From positions 410,970 through 445,149 of the forward strand of contig RPFO01000016.1 of the NCBI GenBank assembly GCA_009746045.1: 34,180 bases of DNA. The letters are read 5' to 3'. Numbering within the stretch: position 1 is the first letter of the stretch; each line of letters starts with the position of its first letter. A program made the position numbers and the translations under genes. The DNA comes from Mesostigma viride (taxonomy: Eukaryota > Streptophyta > Mesostigmatophyceae > Mesostigmatales > Mesostigmataceae). Of the stretch, positions 9,734 through 20,900 are shown in pieces. The notes beneath the pieces are model-generated. The model saw nothing but the letters and a program-made list of their open reading frames with translations, had not been told where the DNA came from and ran no database searches.

Positions 9734-11246
9734 CTAGCCTGACGATTCGCATACCACCACAGCGCCACCCTGGTTCTGCTCATCCGTGATCACCACCACG
9801 TGTCTAAATTTAGCCCAAAAGACTGCCGCCGAGACGGCCATGATGGCACCGAACCCCACAAAGATCGTCGCGAAGTTCTCCGGCGCAAAGTAGGGCGCGA
9901 GGGCCATCCCGCCGATGCTTCCCACCGCAATGCTGGACAGGTACAGGGACATGACCAGAGACCGCATGGACGACGGGGCGTTCGCGTACGCAAACTCCAG
10001 CGCGGAGATCGACGCGAAGATCTCGCTGACCCCGAACAGCACATACGGCACCGCCTGCCACCACACGGAGAGGCGGTGGACCACAGGGACGTACATCCCA
10101 TTCCCGTCCTGAGGCCAGTACCCGTCATCCGCCACGAAATGCTGGAGGCCGGCACTCCACAGGATCGCAACCGACGAGATTACAAACCCGACGGCCATGC
10201 GGGAGATGGGCCCCAGGGCCACGCCCAGGGACCCCCGCAGGAACGGGTACAGGAAGCGGTCGAAGAGGGGCACGAACGCAACAACGGTGGCGGGAGGGAG
10301 CACGTTGAACTGCTCGGGGGTTAGCCAGCCTGGCCGCCGCAGCCAGCCCGCCTGCGCGATGAAGTTGGAGCCCATCTGGCCGTATATGAGCCAGTAGAGG
10401 GGGAAGATGAGGAACACCCGGCAGGTGTCGAGCACGCGCCGGAGGTCGGACAACGTCTCGGGGGAGAAGCGTTCCGGGTCCGCGTAGTCGAGCCATGGCT
10501 TGGTGTTGTCTAGGAGGGCTGAATCGGGGCGGGGCGACCCGCCATCCGACCCCGCGGGCCGGGCGTGGTCGTACTCGGCCCGCCGGCGCCTCACCTTTCG
10601 CCGTTCTCTGATCGCCGATCGAATAGCGGAGATGAACGTGCTCACGATGCTCCCGATGGGTGCCGCGTGGCGGTACCGCGGCCCCCCCGCGGCAAAGACG
10701 AGCATTCCAACGGCCAGGATGACGGTTGGGATGGTGTAAGCGACCCAGAAGGAGGTACCCATAGGGACACCGGTCGCGTCGGGCTTGACTGGCGGAAGGT
10801 TTGTGAGCGAGGGCGAGAGCAGCTGGCCGACCAGGGACCCCGCGCCCATCGTCCAGTAGAGCCAGCGAAAGGCCTCCTCGATGTCGGCGGCCGAGCAGCG
10901 GGTCAGCTGGTCGCCCACGATCGTCGAGAGGCTGGACTTGACGCCCCCCGTGCCGGTCGCGCACAGGAACAGCGACAGGAAGAACAGGATCCGGGCCAGG
11001 GACCCTGGGACGTAGGGGAACTCGGACCAGACAAAGGGGGCGGCGGACAGGGACAGCACGGCCATCCCCGCGAGGTAGACGGCCCCGAAATAGAGCACCG
11101 TGCGGAACTTGCCCAGGGAGGCGTCGGCGATGTACCCCCCGGCAAGCGCGCACGCGTACGCCCAGAAGTTGAACGCGGAGCACGCCATGTTGGCGTGCTC
11201 GACGGAGAAGGAGAGCATCTGGAGCATGTAGCGCATGAGGACCAGG
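9734..11246 (-). CDS. POT/PTR2-family proton-coupled oligopeptide transporter (3' exon, 5' end not found)
   Basis: One 1.5-kb exon encodes about 504 residues to the stop at 9734-9736. The sequence follows the POT (MFS) family: GGYIADASLGKFRTVLYFG (the loop-2/3 signature), ATGTGGVKSSLSTIVGDQ (the PTR2-type block), a basic central cytoplasmic loop RRKVRRRR, then FPLYWLIYGQMGSNFIAQAG, FVPLFDRFLYPFLR and GVSEIFASISALEFAYANAP. About eleven hydrophobic segments are seen. The family acts in a membrane, importing di- or tripeptides (or related substrates) with protons. The reading frame runs on upstream, but the upstream part is the poly-C/CAC tract of an intron. The acceptor is placed at 11246/11247, and the exon begins inside TM1. 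The ExxER start of TM1 must lie on an upstream exon that I could not find. Codons are strongly GC-ending, as in MPP-beta. Confidence 0.9.
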
Positions 11247-12070
11247 CTGTGGTGGTGGTGGTGGGGGGGGGCGGGCAAGAGGGGGGAGAGGAAATGAGAC
11301 AGACATGATGGGGAAGGGTGAGAGATCAACAGGGTGAGCGAGCATGCATCGCATCAGGACCAGGCTGCGTGGTAATGGTGGTGATGGTAATGGGAGAGGC
11401 ATGATTTAGCAGTCAAGCTCAGTGCATATGGTGCGGGATGGGGGGAGGGGAGGAAGAAAAGGGTGAGCGTGCATGGAGAGCTTGGGGACCAGGCTGAAGG
11501 TTCGTTTGTTGGTGCCCACGTGACGCAGTCCATGTGCTTATAATTGAATCAATGGAGAGCAAGCTGAGGGGAGGAAGAGGCGAATGGGACAGGTATGCGC
11601 AGGAGTCTGTGTAGGGGGAGGAGGAGAAGGTGGCATGTAGAGGAGGGGAATGTGGCATGTAGCACATAAGGATGAGAAAGGGGGGGGGAGGGGGGACGGG
11701 GGGCGGGGAAAGGTGGCACGTTGCGCATTACAGCGAGGCTTGTAGGGGGGGGGGGGGGGGAAGGGGAAGGTGGGCATGTAGCGCATAAGGGCGAGGCAGC
11801 GGGGGGGGGGGGGGAGGAGGGGAAGGTGGCACGTGGCGCATGACGGCGAGGCTTGGGGGGGGGGGGGGGGGGAGGGAAAGGTGGCACGTAGTGCATAAAG
11901 GCGAGGCTTGAAGGGGAGGAAGATGATGAGGCAGCTTGCAGCACATGATGACCAGGATGCGGAAGGGTGGGGAGGGGGGAGAGGAAATGAGGCAACTAAG
12001 CACGGAACGTGATGGGGAGGGGCGGGAGATTAAGAGAGTGAGTGACCATGGAGCGCGTGGCAACAGGTAA
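11221..12070 (-). repeat. array of duplicated acceptor/exon-start junctions upstream of the transporter exon
   Basis: The real junction (plus-strand 11221-11249) recurs as diverged copies at 11341-11367, 11471-11496, 11655-11676, 11716-11740, 11774-11799, 11829-11854, 11884-11910, 11931-11962 and about 12041-12067. Aligned by eye, the first differs at 3 of 27 positions, and those at 11471 and 11774 at 4 of 26. On the gene strand most copies are preceded by a C-rich tract, and five keep an AG at the splice position. A flanking block (gggggagaggaaatgag) is also duplicated at about 11283 and 11977. Spacing falls to about 55 bp in the middle. Confidence 0.85.
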
Positions 12071-14375
12071 GGAAACCAAGCCCTTGGGGGGTCGCCTTGC
12101 GAAGTCACAGGAAGAGCAGGCTGGATGGGGAAATGCAGACGGGGGGGAAAGGAAGGGGGGGGAGGAGGGAAAGGGGGGGAAAGGGGAAGAGGGGGGAAGG
12201 GATGGGGAGTTTAGGAAAAGATGTTGAGGAGGGATGGGCAGGGTCAAGGAGGTAGGGCCAAGTGGAAGGTGGAAGACTAGGGACATGGCATCGATGAGCC
12301 ATGGGGCAAGAATATTGAACTATAAAAAGGAATGGTTTAGCCAACGGGGGCTGGCGGGAGGTCGACCAAAAAAGTCGAGAGGGGAGACGGAGTCTGTCAG
12401 GTTGACAAAACAGTTGAGAGGGAGCTGACTTTGGGGGACAAGGGGGGACGAACAAAAAGAACAGATTTGCTAGGCAGGTAGGGAGGACATGCTCGACCTG
12501 GGATTTGGATTGCTTGAGAACAACGAAATCACCAGGTCTGCTAGAATCACGCACATGAAGTAGGGAGAAGAGGAAGTAGGTAAGAAAAAGTAGGGGGTTC
12601 AATCTGGGTGGTAAAGGGCCCTAGACAGAAACCCTAAACAGGAAGGTGTGCAGGATGAGTGACGGTAGGCTGTTGACTATACCAGGCTGCGCAAGGACAA
12701 GCCCACGCCTGAAGGGGTTGGGCAGGGCTTCAATCCCCTATTTCTAGGAAAGGGTCTTCCAATCCAACATCCCGCCATAGCCAAAGCCACGTGCTGACTT
12801 TTGTGCTCAACCCTGTCGTCCATGTACGCCTCAAGTTGATCTAGTGCTGCGGTCAGTTTGTGCCAAGATGAGGCAAGGGGCAGGAGATTCATGACCAGGA
12901 GAAGGAGATGCCAGGCAAAGGATAGGAAGGCTAAGATTAGCAACATGTGGTCATGAGCAGGATATGAGGACATATGTTGGAGTCAAAACTAAAAACAAGT
13001 ACGCACGGAGTCGCGGGCATGTACTGACGAATAGGATGGGTTACTTGAAATTTGCCTTTGTAGGTACAACCGACTCCGCCAAGTTACGCCCATGGACAGC
13101 CTTTTCACTTTTGCCAACTGTAAACGTGCGATCTGCCCCAACTATGGTGCACCTGGGAAACTACGACGTACATCATGGTAACTCCAGGGAAATCAGGGTG
13201 TCCAAGTTGCGCAAAAATGGCCTCACTCGGCAATGCACAAGTGTCCGAGCTAGGCAATGATTGACTCTTGGACTACAGTGTGTGAGACACTGACCTGGCT
13301 CCGCAAAAAGCCAATCTTTCGCAAAATGCTGAGGCGATGATGTAGTATGCCGATCCTGGGAGGTTTGGGGAGTCTCCATTACTAATGGCATCCACGCACT
13401 CCGATTGCCAGACCGGCGGGTAAAGCCCGTCATGCGGCTGCGACTCCTGGCTAGCAAGGGGGTCTTTCGCCATTTATATACAAACTTTGAAGCTTTGACA
13501 AAGTAACGCCCTTAAGTCCCCACGTGAGGAGGATTAGCCGACTTCGCTCATCAATTGGGATGGATGCTCCATAACGTGTGGAGACGATGTACACCTCCAC
13601 TGACGAATCAATTCAGCAAAGAAGTATGTGTCCCCATAACATCCCGTCTACAATTCACAATACACATGGAACAACAGTTTTCTTTCACACCCGCTCAAAA
13701 AAACCAATTCGCCTCGTGTCGAATTGCCCGAAATTGCCGGAACACAAACGATGGGAATCGTCCCTCGAAGGCTGCCTGGCTGGCAAAAGCGCGCCACTGG
13801 ACCTGATAACGAGCGATTGACAGCAGCAGCAGTCACTTACTTTGATTAGCCACCTGGTTCTGTGCATCCTGTCATAATCGCGCAGCTGTTGATGTTTGCG
13901 ATCCAATGCCTGCGTGTTGTTTACCGGTCCCCGCAGTCGTCAGGTCTAAGGTCACGTGGCGGGCATGGCCAGCGCAAATTTGATGGGTTGGCTCCACGTA
14001 AGAAGATGCGAACAAAAAAGTTGGCGCGCAGTGCAGAGCAGCGGCCACTGGCCAGCAAAGATGGAACGATGTGCACACTGCACAGAGCAGCTGCGGGCGG
14101 ATGTCCCGGCGCGGCAAGTACGGAACTAAGGACCTCCGTTACGTTGACGTAAAGGACCTTCCGTACGTTGACGTAAGCATAGAAACGGAGAGAAACGGTG
14201 GCGGAAAACGCGCGCGCCAAAGGTGCGGCCTCGCTCGCGCGCCAAAGGCTGCGCACCGCTCCGTTGCGCGTCCCCCGGTCGATGTCACGGCACGGGCGGC
14301 CGGGATCAACCTGGGCCGCGGGCCTCGCGTATATAAAGTAATTGTGAATTAAGTAATTATTATTAAGTGAGATAA
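12071..14375. other. no recognised gene; G-rich tract then unassigned DNA
   Basis: About 12120-12260 is purine-rich (long G runs), resembling the inverse of the C-rich intron tract. The rest holds short overlapping reading frames on both strands with no family match. It may contain the missing 5' exon or exons of the minus-strand transporter gene; the expected ExxERFxYYG motif was looked for and not seen. A short tandem repeat (cgttacgttgacgtaa-like, two copies) lies at about 14137-14178. Confidence 0.45.
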
Positions 14376-16232
14376 CTATCAAGGAGACAACTATGCCTGG
14401 ACGCATCACGCATGGCGATCCAACGCCGATGAATAAAGTAATCGCGACTGGCTCTCAGCGGCCGCCCTCCGGATCCGGCCGCAAAATGATTGGCTGTACG
14501 GTACGAACCAAAAACGAATTTTTAGTATCTAAGTTCCGCAGCGCTTGCTGAATTTGCCCCGGAAGCCCGGGGGCACTTTCCCCGCTGAAAAAGGTGTCCG
14601 CGGAAGCGTATTGTAGTGTCACTGGCCGGCATCCGTCATGAAGCCGGCCGCCATCAAGTCGGTTGTCAGCCGGCCGCCGGTCAAGAAAAATGTTGTGTTC
14701 AAAGATCCTGATTCATTCCGCCGAGTTTCATCTTGGCATCTGATCATCCCGATCATGACTCAGGACGGCTCACTGCCGGATCGGCATCATGATCATCCAT
14801 CATCAAGGAGACAACCAGCGCAGGCCAGACGGAAATCGGGAGAATCCGGACCATGGTAGCTCGAGCCTGCCGTTATCTTGTCCGCGTGTTCGAGTCGTTC
14901 AGGATGATGAAGATGAATGGTGATGGAAATGTGTATCCTTGTGCATTGAAATTATGGCTGGCTTATTACGTGTAGAGCGACTAGATGATGAGGCATAGAC
15001 GGTGGGGCCGGAAACAGCATGCTTGATCAGGGCGTGTGTTTCGAGCCTAACTGGCCGGGAGTGTCTAGTGGTGAGCACCATTGCTGCGATCGCTCTCCCA
15101 CCATTTACGAGGAAATACCCGCAAATGGAAAACCACTGAAAAGGTAGCTAGTCAGTCATCACGTTAGCCATGCCATGATTCCAAACGCCGTCCAAGAACT
15201 GCACACGGTGTGAAAGGCAAAAAGCCAGAGGACAGCACTTTCAAATGTGCGGCGGGAACCAAAAGCCCGCGGATGCAAGAAAACATCGTGTTGCTGCAGC
15301 GACGCGACGATGTGGACAACGAATCCAGTGCCAAGCTCGGAACGGCCGCAAAGGAGATCTGGCATCACAGATCATAGTTCCGTCATGATCATAGTTCAGT
15401 GTCTCCTTGACAGTCGGCATGCACTCATCACCGACATCCGTCAGTCATGAGTACTAGTCCGGTTCCCGGCCGGACGATGGGCCAACCGGCCGCCGGCTAT
15501 GAGTGATGAGTCCAGGAATAGTAGATTGGCGCCAGCAGTTCAGTGTCGGTCTCTGGAGTCCGTCCCTCCATCATTCGCCCCGCCGCTGACGGCCGGCCGT
15601 ACGTGCGGCACGCCGGCCCCCGGCCCGGCCGGCCACACAAATAAGTATGACTAGCTAGTACTTGACCGCCGGTCCGGCATGGCTGGCAGATAGTGATCAA
15701 TCAACTGAAAGACTGAGACAACCAGCCGAGCGCAGGCCGGCCGCCAGAAATCAGTATGGAAGGACCGTAATCCGGACCGTGACCAGTAGATTAATTAATT
15801 AATTAATTAGAAACATAACTCCAGTAGATTGAGGCTACTGAATTGTGATTATCTGAACTGAAGTTAGTCCGCGTTAGTCAGTTCGGTCATCATCCGGACG
15901 GCGGTTGGGAGCCGTCGGTCCGTCACCGCTTTCAGTTACCGGTCGTCGTTCCGGAGTTCGGTGCCCAGGGCGTGTTACAAGGACTAGAGTAGGATCGCCG
16001 GTTTGAGAGGTCAAAGCCCGAAGGCGCGGGGAAGACCGGACCGCGGAAGCCGCACATGTGGCTGTAGTGTAGCCGAAGCCGACTTCCCGATCGATGGAGG
16101 GCCGGGAGGCTATAATAATAACGAATGCATGATTGACCGGAGGCCGTCTATCCAGATATATCTATCTAGAAGTCCTATCTAGGAGGACCAGTGCAGAGAC
16201 CTGCATATGGGCCATAGTTGTCTCCTTGATAG
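14376..16232. mobile_element. 1.86-kb segment bounded by perfect 20-bp inverted repeats
   Basis: The 20 bp at 14376-14395, starting CTATCAAGGAGACAAC, is the exact reverse complement of 16213-16232. The termini sit at TA dinucleotides, so TA could be the target duplication; no longer duplication is visible. No transposase is recognisable inside. The interior has GC-rich palindromic ggccggc-type motifs, two related copies of the same motif at 14801 and 15711, and an (AATT)n run at 15789-15810. It may be a non-autonomous DNA element, or two independent copies of a dispersed motif that happen to be inverted. Confidence 0.45.
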
Positions 16233-16784
16233 TCCGCGCCATCATCTATAGTGAAGCACAAATGGCCCGCGCGGGAAATTTTCTAATCTGACTAGATCTA
16301 TCAAGTTCTCTGCCCACAGCCGGCGGGATCTGGCGTGAGTTGCATCAGCCCTTGTTCAGTTTGTAGCTAAGAGACGCACTAGCAAGCTGAAGTTAGGGGG
16401 AGCTGCAGTTTTTCGTCATACATAGTTTCCGCATGATTACACTGGTTGCGTGGTTGTGTAGCATCCATGCCGGAGGCGGGGTGCATGCCAAGATTAGTTT
16501 TGTAAAAAGTGCTAGTTGTCTCACTTCAATTAAAGTGCTTGCACACCAAAATGCACAGAGGCGGGGTTGACAGTATGAGGTCGAACGTAGTTGTCTCTTT
16601 GATAGTTGGGATGTTATAGGGCGTACCCTGTCTGACAATTACAAGTACATCATGAACTGTCTCCTTGACATCATGAACTGTCAGGGGTTAATTAATGCAT
16701 ATCAATGGCTTGGTGCACCTAGAGCAAGTGTCGTTTACATTCCCACCCTTGCAGGAAGTAGCTTAGAATGTACTATATAGGCCA
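16233..16784. other. no recognised gene
   Basis: Contains another inverted copy of the ATCAAAGAGACAAC motif (16588-16606) and a related gtctccttgaca at about 16661-16672. The tcatgaactgtc repeat occurs twice near 16650-16684. Nothing coding was supported. Confidence 0.5.
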
Positions 16785-17058
16785 TATTCTGATCAGACAC
16801 TCCGCAAAGGTGAAAACCTTTGCGTTCAGTGCCGGGCCGCGGAAAACGCGGAAAAACGCGATCTGCAAATGAATCCGACCGTAATCGAACTGGGGACCTC
16901 TCGCACCAATTTTGCTGACTATAGGACGGACGTCTCCGGTTACCATGGCATCGCCAACTTACACCTACAGTCATCCGCAAAAGTTCTCCTGTCCGGGGAG
17001 TGATGCAAGCCTTTCGGATTTGGTACTAGATAAATCACTCGAGATCTGTGTGTAGGAG
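16785..17058 (-). repeat. SINE-like tRNA-derived repeat, copy C (inverted)
   Basis: Minus-strand copy of the family at 5281 and 7720. It carries the terminal hairpin at 16803-16824 and the tRNA-like segment at 16876-16910. In this copy the B box is GTTCGATTAC, one base off. The 5' end stops at ctcctacacacagatct, about 20 bp short of copies A and B. Confidence 0.7.
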
Positions 17059-17335
17059 CCATATGTCCCTTGTTTCTAGGCAGCGTGCGGCTGCCTAGAT
17101 AGATGTTGTAGTTAGAATGCTACATTAGATAGATGTAGTATGTAGCCGATGTAGATAGATTAGACCGGTAGTCCTGACTGTTTGCACGTACCCATCCATC
17201 CATCCATCGGGGTTAATGCTCCGTGACTCCCCAACGGGAGCACGAGTCTAATTAATTAATTAATTAATTAATATGTCCCTTCTCTGGGCTATGTGCTACA
17301 GATACTCCCAACGGAGTTATGTTCCTAATTAATGC
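17059..17335 (+). repeat. retroelement 3'-tail fragments with AATT runs
   Basis: Two short pieces resemble the 3' UTR ends of the non-LTR copies. A ccccaacggg motif is followed by a taat run at 17249-17272. Then tatgtgctacagatac precedes cccaacggagttatg and cctaattaatg. No coding part remains. Confidence 0.5.
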
Positions 17336-17938
17336 ATATCAATCAGACAACCAGCGCTGCCCATAAATCTGGAGAATCCAATGTGTATGGGCAGCAATTT
17401 ACATTCAGACAGCAAGAGTGCAAGAGTCAGAAACAAGAAACTAACAACATCGCAACATTTGGGGAGTTGGACCATAAGGTGAGACAATTATTAATAAAAT
17501 TAAGTGCTCAAGACTTGTAACTATTGATCAATGGCCCAACAATCTGCAGCATTTTCTCTTTAGAACATGCTCCTCATTACAAATTCAAAGGCAAGCCAGG
17601 GCATCACTGACAATGTGAAATATTATCTGAAATCCAAACCTTTTCGGGTATAGATCAAAGAGCGGCTGTGGCAGTCCAAATCCCATCTCTCTTCATGTAC
17701 ATGTGTATGTAGTTCAACAAAACCCTTTCCCCCTCGAGGCTCATTGATTTGTTGCTATAAGGAGCATGTGAGCCGTGATGAAACCAGAAGTAATGGCAAT
17801 GCAAGAAGGGGTGCTCCTATCCACACTAGGCGTGTCGGTCGATGACACAACCAGCCATTAGCCACAAAGGCAGCCACCCACGCCCATTCCCGCAGGCATT
17901 GGCGAGATTTGTACATTAAAAATTGGCTGATAGAGCTA
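17336..17938. other. downstream region of YKT6, no separate gene supported
   Basis: A 62-codon plus-strand frame (17332-17520) begins inside a copy of the dispersed gacaaccagcgc repeat and matches nothing I know, so I do not call it. The right part, antisense, presumably includes the YKT6 3' UTR. Confidence 0.5.
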
Positions 17939-20900
17939 CTATTGGAATGAGCAGCACTGGTTTTGTTTCTTGGCGGATTTGTAGAAAAGCTGCACGCACA
18001 GTAAGACCATGAGAACCGTGAACACAGGAACAGAGCCGTGAAAAGAATTACCATTAGTTATAATTCCAGATGTGCTACTGTCAAACAAGCACTTAATGAT
18101 TTCTTCGCATGGCAACCGCCCAAAGGGTTGTCTCCCAAACCGGACACTTTCTCAGGTTGGTCACTGGAGGCTACAGTGGAACTATTCTGAAGCTTGCCTA
18201 TAGAGCTTCCCCAAAACCCCACCCCTACATCCGACCCAGACCTGGAACCACCAAAATGAAAAGAGGGCCATTTCAACCTTTTGTGCATGCCCCACAGGCA
18301 CCTACCCTCAGCCATGTGAAAGGGAAGCAAAAGTGCTTCCACATGAAATCTCTCTATGATATCATCAAGCTCAATTATCATAAGACTCCAGACTCCAGAG
18401 CTCCAATACCGACTCTCGGGCAAAACTAAAAAACAAGAAACTGAGATCAAATTTAACTAGGCAAAGCAATGTCAAGAACAATGTGGCGGGCCCACGAAAA
18501 ATGTTGGCCGCCCTTCTTGTCATAACGACAAACAGCTGTAAACCGCCACAAGCAGAGCCCATGGAACCACCGCAACACGTACAGGCCCGCAGGGTCACGA
18601 TCCAACGATATGAAACACCATGCTGGGATACCCATAGCTTCTTTAGGAAAATTGAACACGTGTATTAATCATGTGTCATAGTTGAAATAAGCCCACCTAA
18701 CGATCAGAGCTTAAGCAGGTACCTGTGATGCCATGCTCAGGTCGGTGCTCTTGTCGACCAGGAAATCGAGCTTTTCCCCTCGCGCCAGCACGCTGTCGAT
18801 CGTGCGATGCTGTCGCCGCCACAGTTGGAAAGACAGAAGCACGAAAAGCACCAGCGACCACAACAAGGGACCCATCAGTCATCTAATGCCATCCGATGCC
18901 AGACAAGCAACCGGCATGCCGCTACAATCAAGGCAACTACGCCGCTACATCCATCAAGGCAAACGAAACATGAGGTAGACAATATGCTGAAGATGGATTC
19001 AAAGTGACCTAAATGTGAAACACGCACAAAAGTTCCTGGTGAATCGCGTGTGCAGGCCACATACTCTGGCAAATTGAATTGAGCGAGGTATGACCAAGAA
19101 ACCAAGGGGTATTCTCGAAAGGGGCGTGGGGTGGTTTGGATGTATTTACCACTTTTACCAGATTGCTACGTTTACGACAAAGTCCGATCGAAATCCGTTC
19201 CCATGCCAACGCGGCATTATGAGTACGGGTGGCCTTGGTCTCGTCAAGCTCTTGTTAAAGCTACATAGAGATCAGTAATGGCGTCATGCTACTTATCATA
19301 CATGTACATCAATAACGGCAACATGTTACTAATTATGTTACTAATCATACATACAGATCAACCATAGCATCACGTTGCTAATAATACATACAGATCATTA
19401 ATTGCATTACCTTATTAATCAAACATGTAGACAAATAATTGCATCATGTTGATGATCGTAACTACACCCGCCACGATGACTTTAGTCTCGTCAAGGCTCG
19501 AGCTCCTGCTGCTGGTGCCTACATATAGACCAATAGTGGCATACAATGCATCCTATTTACGAATCGTAACACCCACCAAGATGACTTTGGTCTCAACACG
19601 CTCCTGCAGGATCCATATATAGACTAACAGTGGCATTCAGTACATCCTATTTTTTTATCATAACACCCAGTCACTCACCAAGATGACTTTGGTCTCATCA
19701 AGCTCCTGCTGGATCTTGAGCAGCTTGTCGGCTTGTGCGGGGTCCTGGTCATGGAAGCAAGTAAAGAAGCACGTAGACAGTAAAGAAACATGTAAAAAAA
19801 GGAAAACAAGTCCACAAGTTTTATGAATGCCGTAAAAATGGGGTCTCACTAGCGGGATGAATGGAGGTATACATTGGGGGATGACTGGAGGGGCGGAAGA
19901 CAGGCCTCCCACAGATCCACAGGCCTAATTCTTTTCCCCAGATAAGCCTAACCAACCAAACATGATGCCACTTCTCAGCCCACGTCCCCTGCACCCCTCA
20001 ACACATCTCCCTGCGCCTCATCTGCCCCCTTCACCCCAACTCCCCTGCGAACGACATGCCCCCAGGCATTCCAAACATGCCACATGTTGTGTCCCCCCCA
20101 GTAGCTGAGCCAAATTTCCTGCAACCTTACGCTGCTTCAATGGATACCCAAACCACACATAATGCTTCCCGCCATCACACACATCACGCTTCCACACGCA
20201 ACGCTTCCCGCCATCACACACATCACGCTTCCACACGAAATGCTTCCCGCCATCACACACATCACGCTACCACACGCAATGCTTCCCGCCATCACACACA
20301 TCACGCTTCCACACGCAATGCTTCCCGCCATCACACACATCACGCTACCACACGCAATGCTTCCCGCCATCACACACATCACGCTTCCACACGCAACGCT
20401 TCCCGCCATCACACACATCACGCTTCCACACGCAATGCTTCCCGCCATCACACACATCACGCTTCCACACGAAATGCTTCCCGCCATCACACACATCACG
20501 CTTCCACACGCAACGCTTCCCGCCATCACACACATCACGCTACCACACGCAACGCTTCCCGCCATCACACACATCACGCTTCCACACGCAACGCTTCCCG
20601 CCATCACACACATCACGCTTCCACACGCAATGCTTCCCGCCATCACACACATCACGCTTCCACACGCAACGCTTCCCGCCATCACACACATCACGCTTCC
20701 ACACGCAACGCTTCCCGCCATCACACACATCACGCTTCCACACGCAACGCTTCCCGCCATCACACACATCACGCTACCACACGCAACGCTTCCCGCCATC
20801 ACACACATCACGCTTCCACACGCAACGCTTCCCGCCATCACACACATCACGCTTCCACACGCAATGCTTCCCGCCATCACACACATCACGCTTCCACACG

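Noticed and set aside
9800-11308. Long plus-strand and other-frame minus-strand frames over the transporter exon, and likewise over MPP-beta exon 1
   Set aside because: Shadow frames of GC-rich coding DNA; only one frame in each case encodes a recognised protein.
11549-12108. Proline-rich minus-strand proteins
   Set aside because: Produced by poly-C tracts in the junction array upstream of the transporter exon.
17332-17520. 62-codon plus-strand gene
   Set aside because: Its start lies in a dispersed repeat, it has no known relatives, and it has no splice or promoter context.
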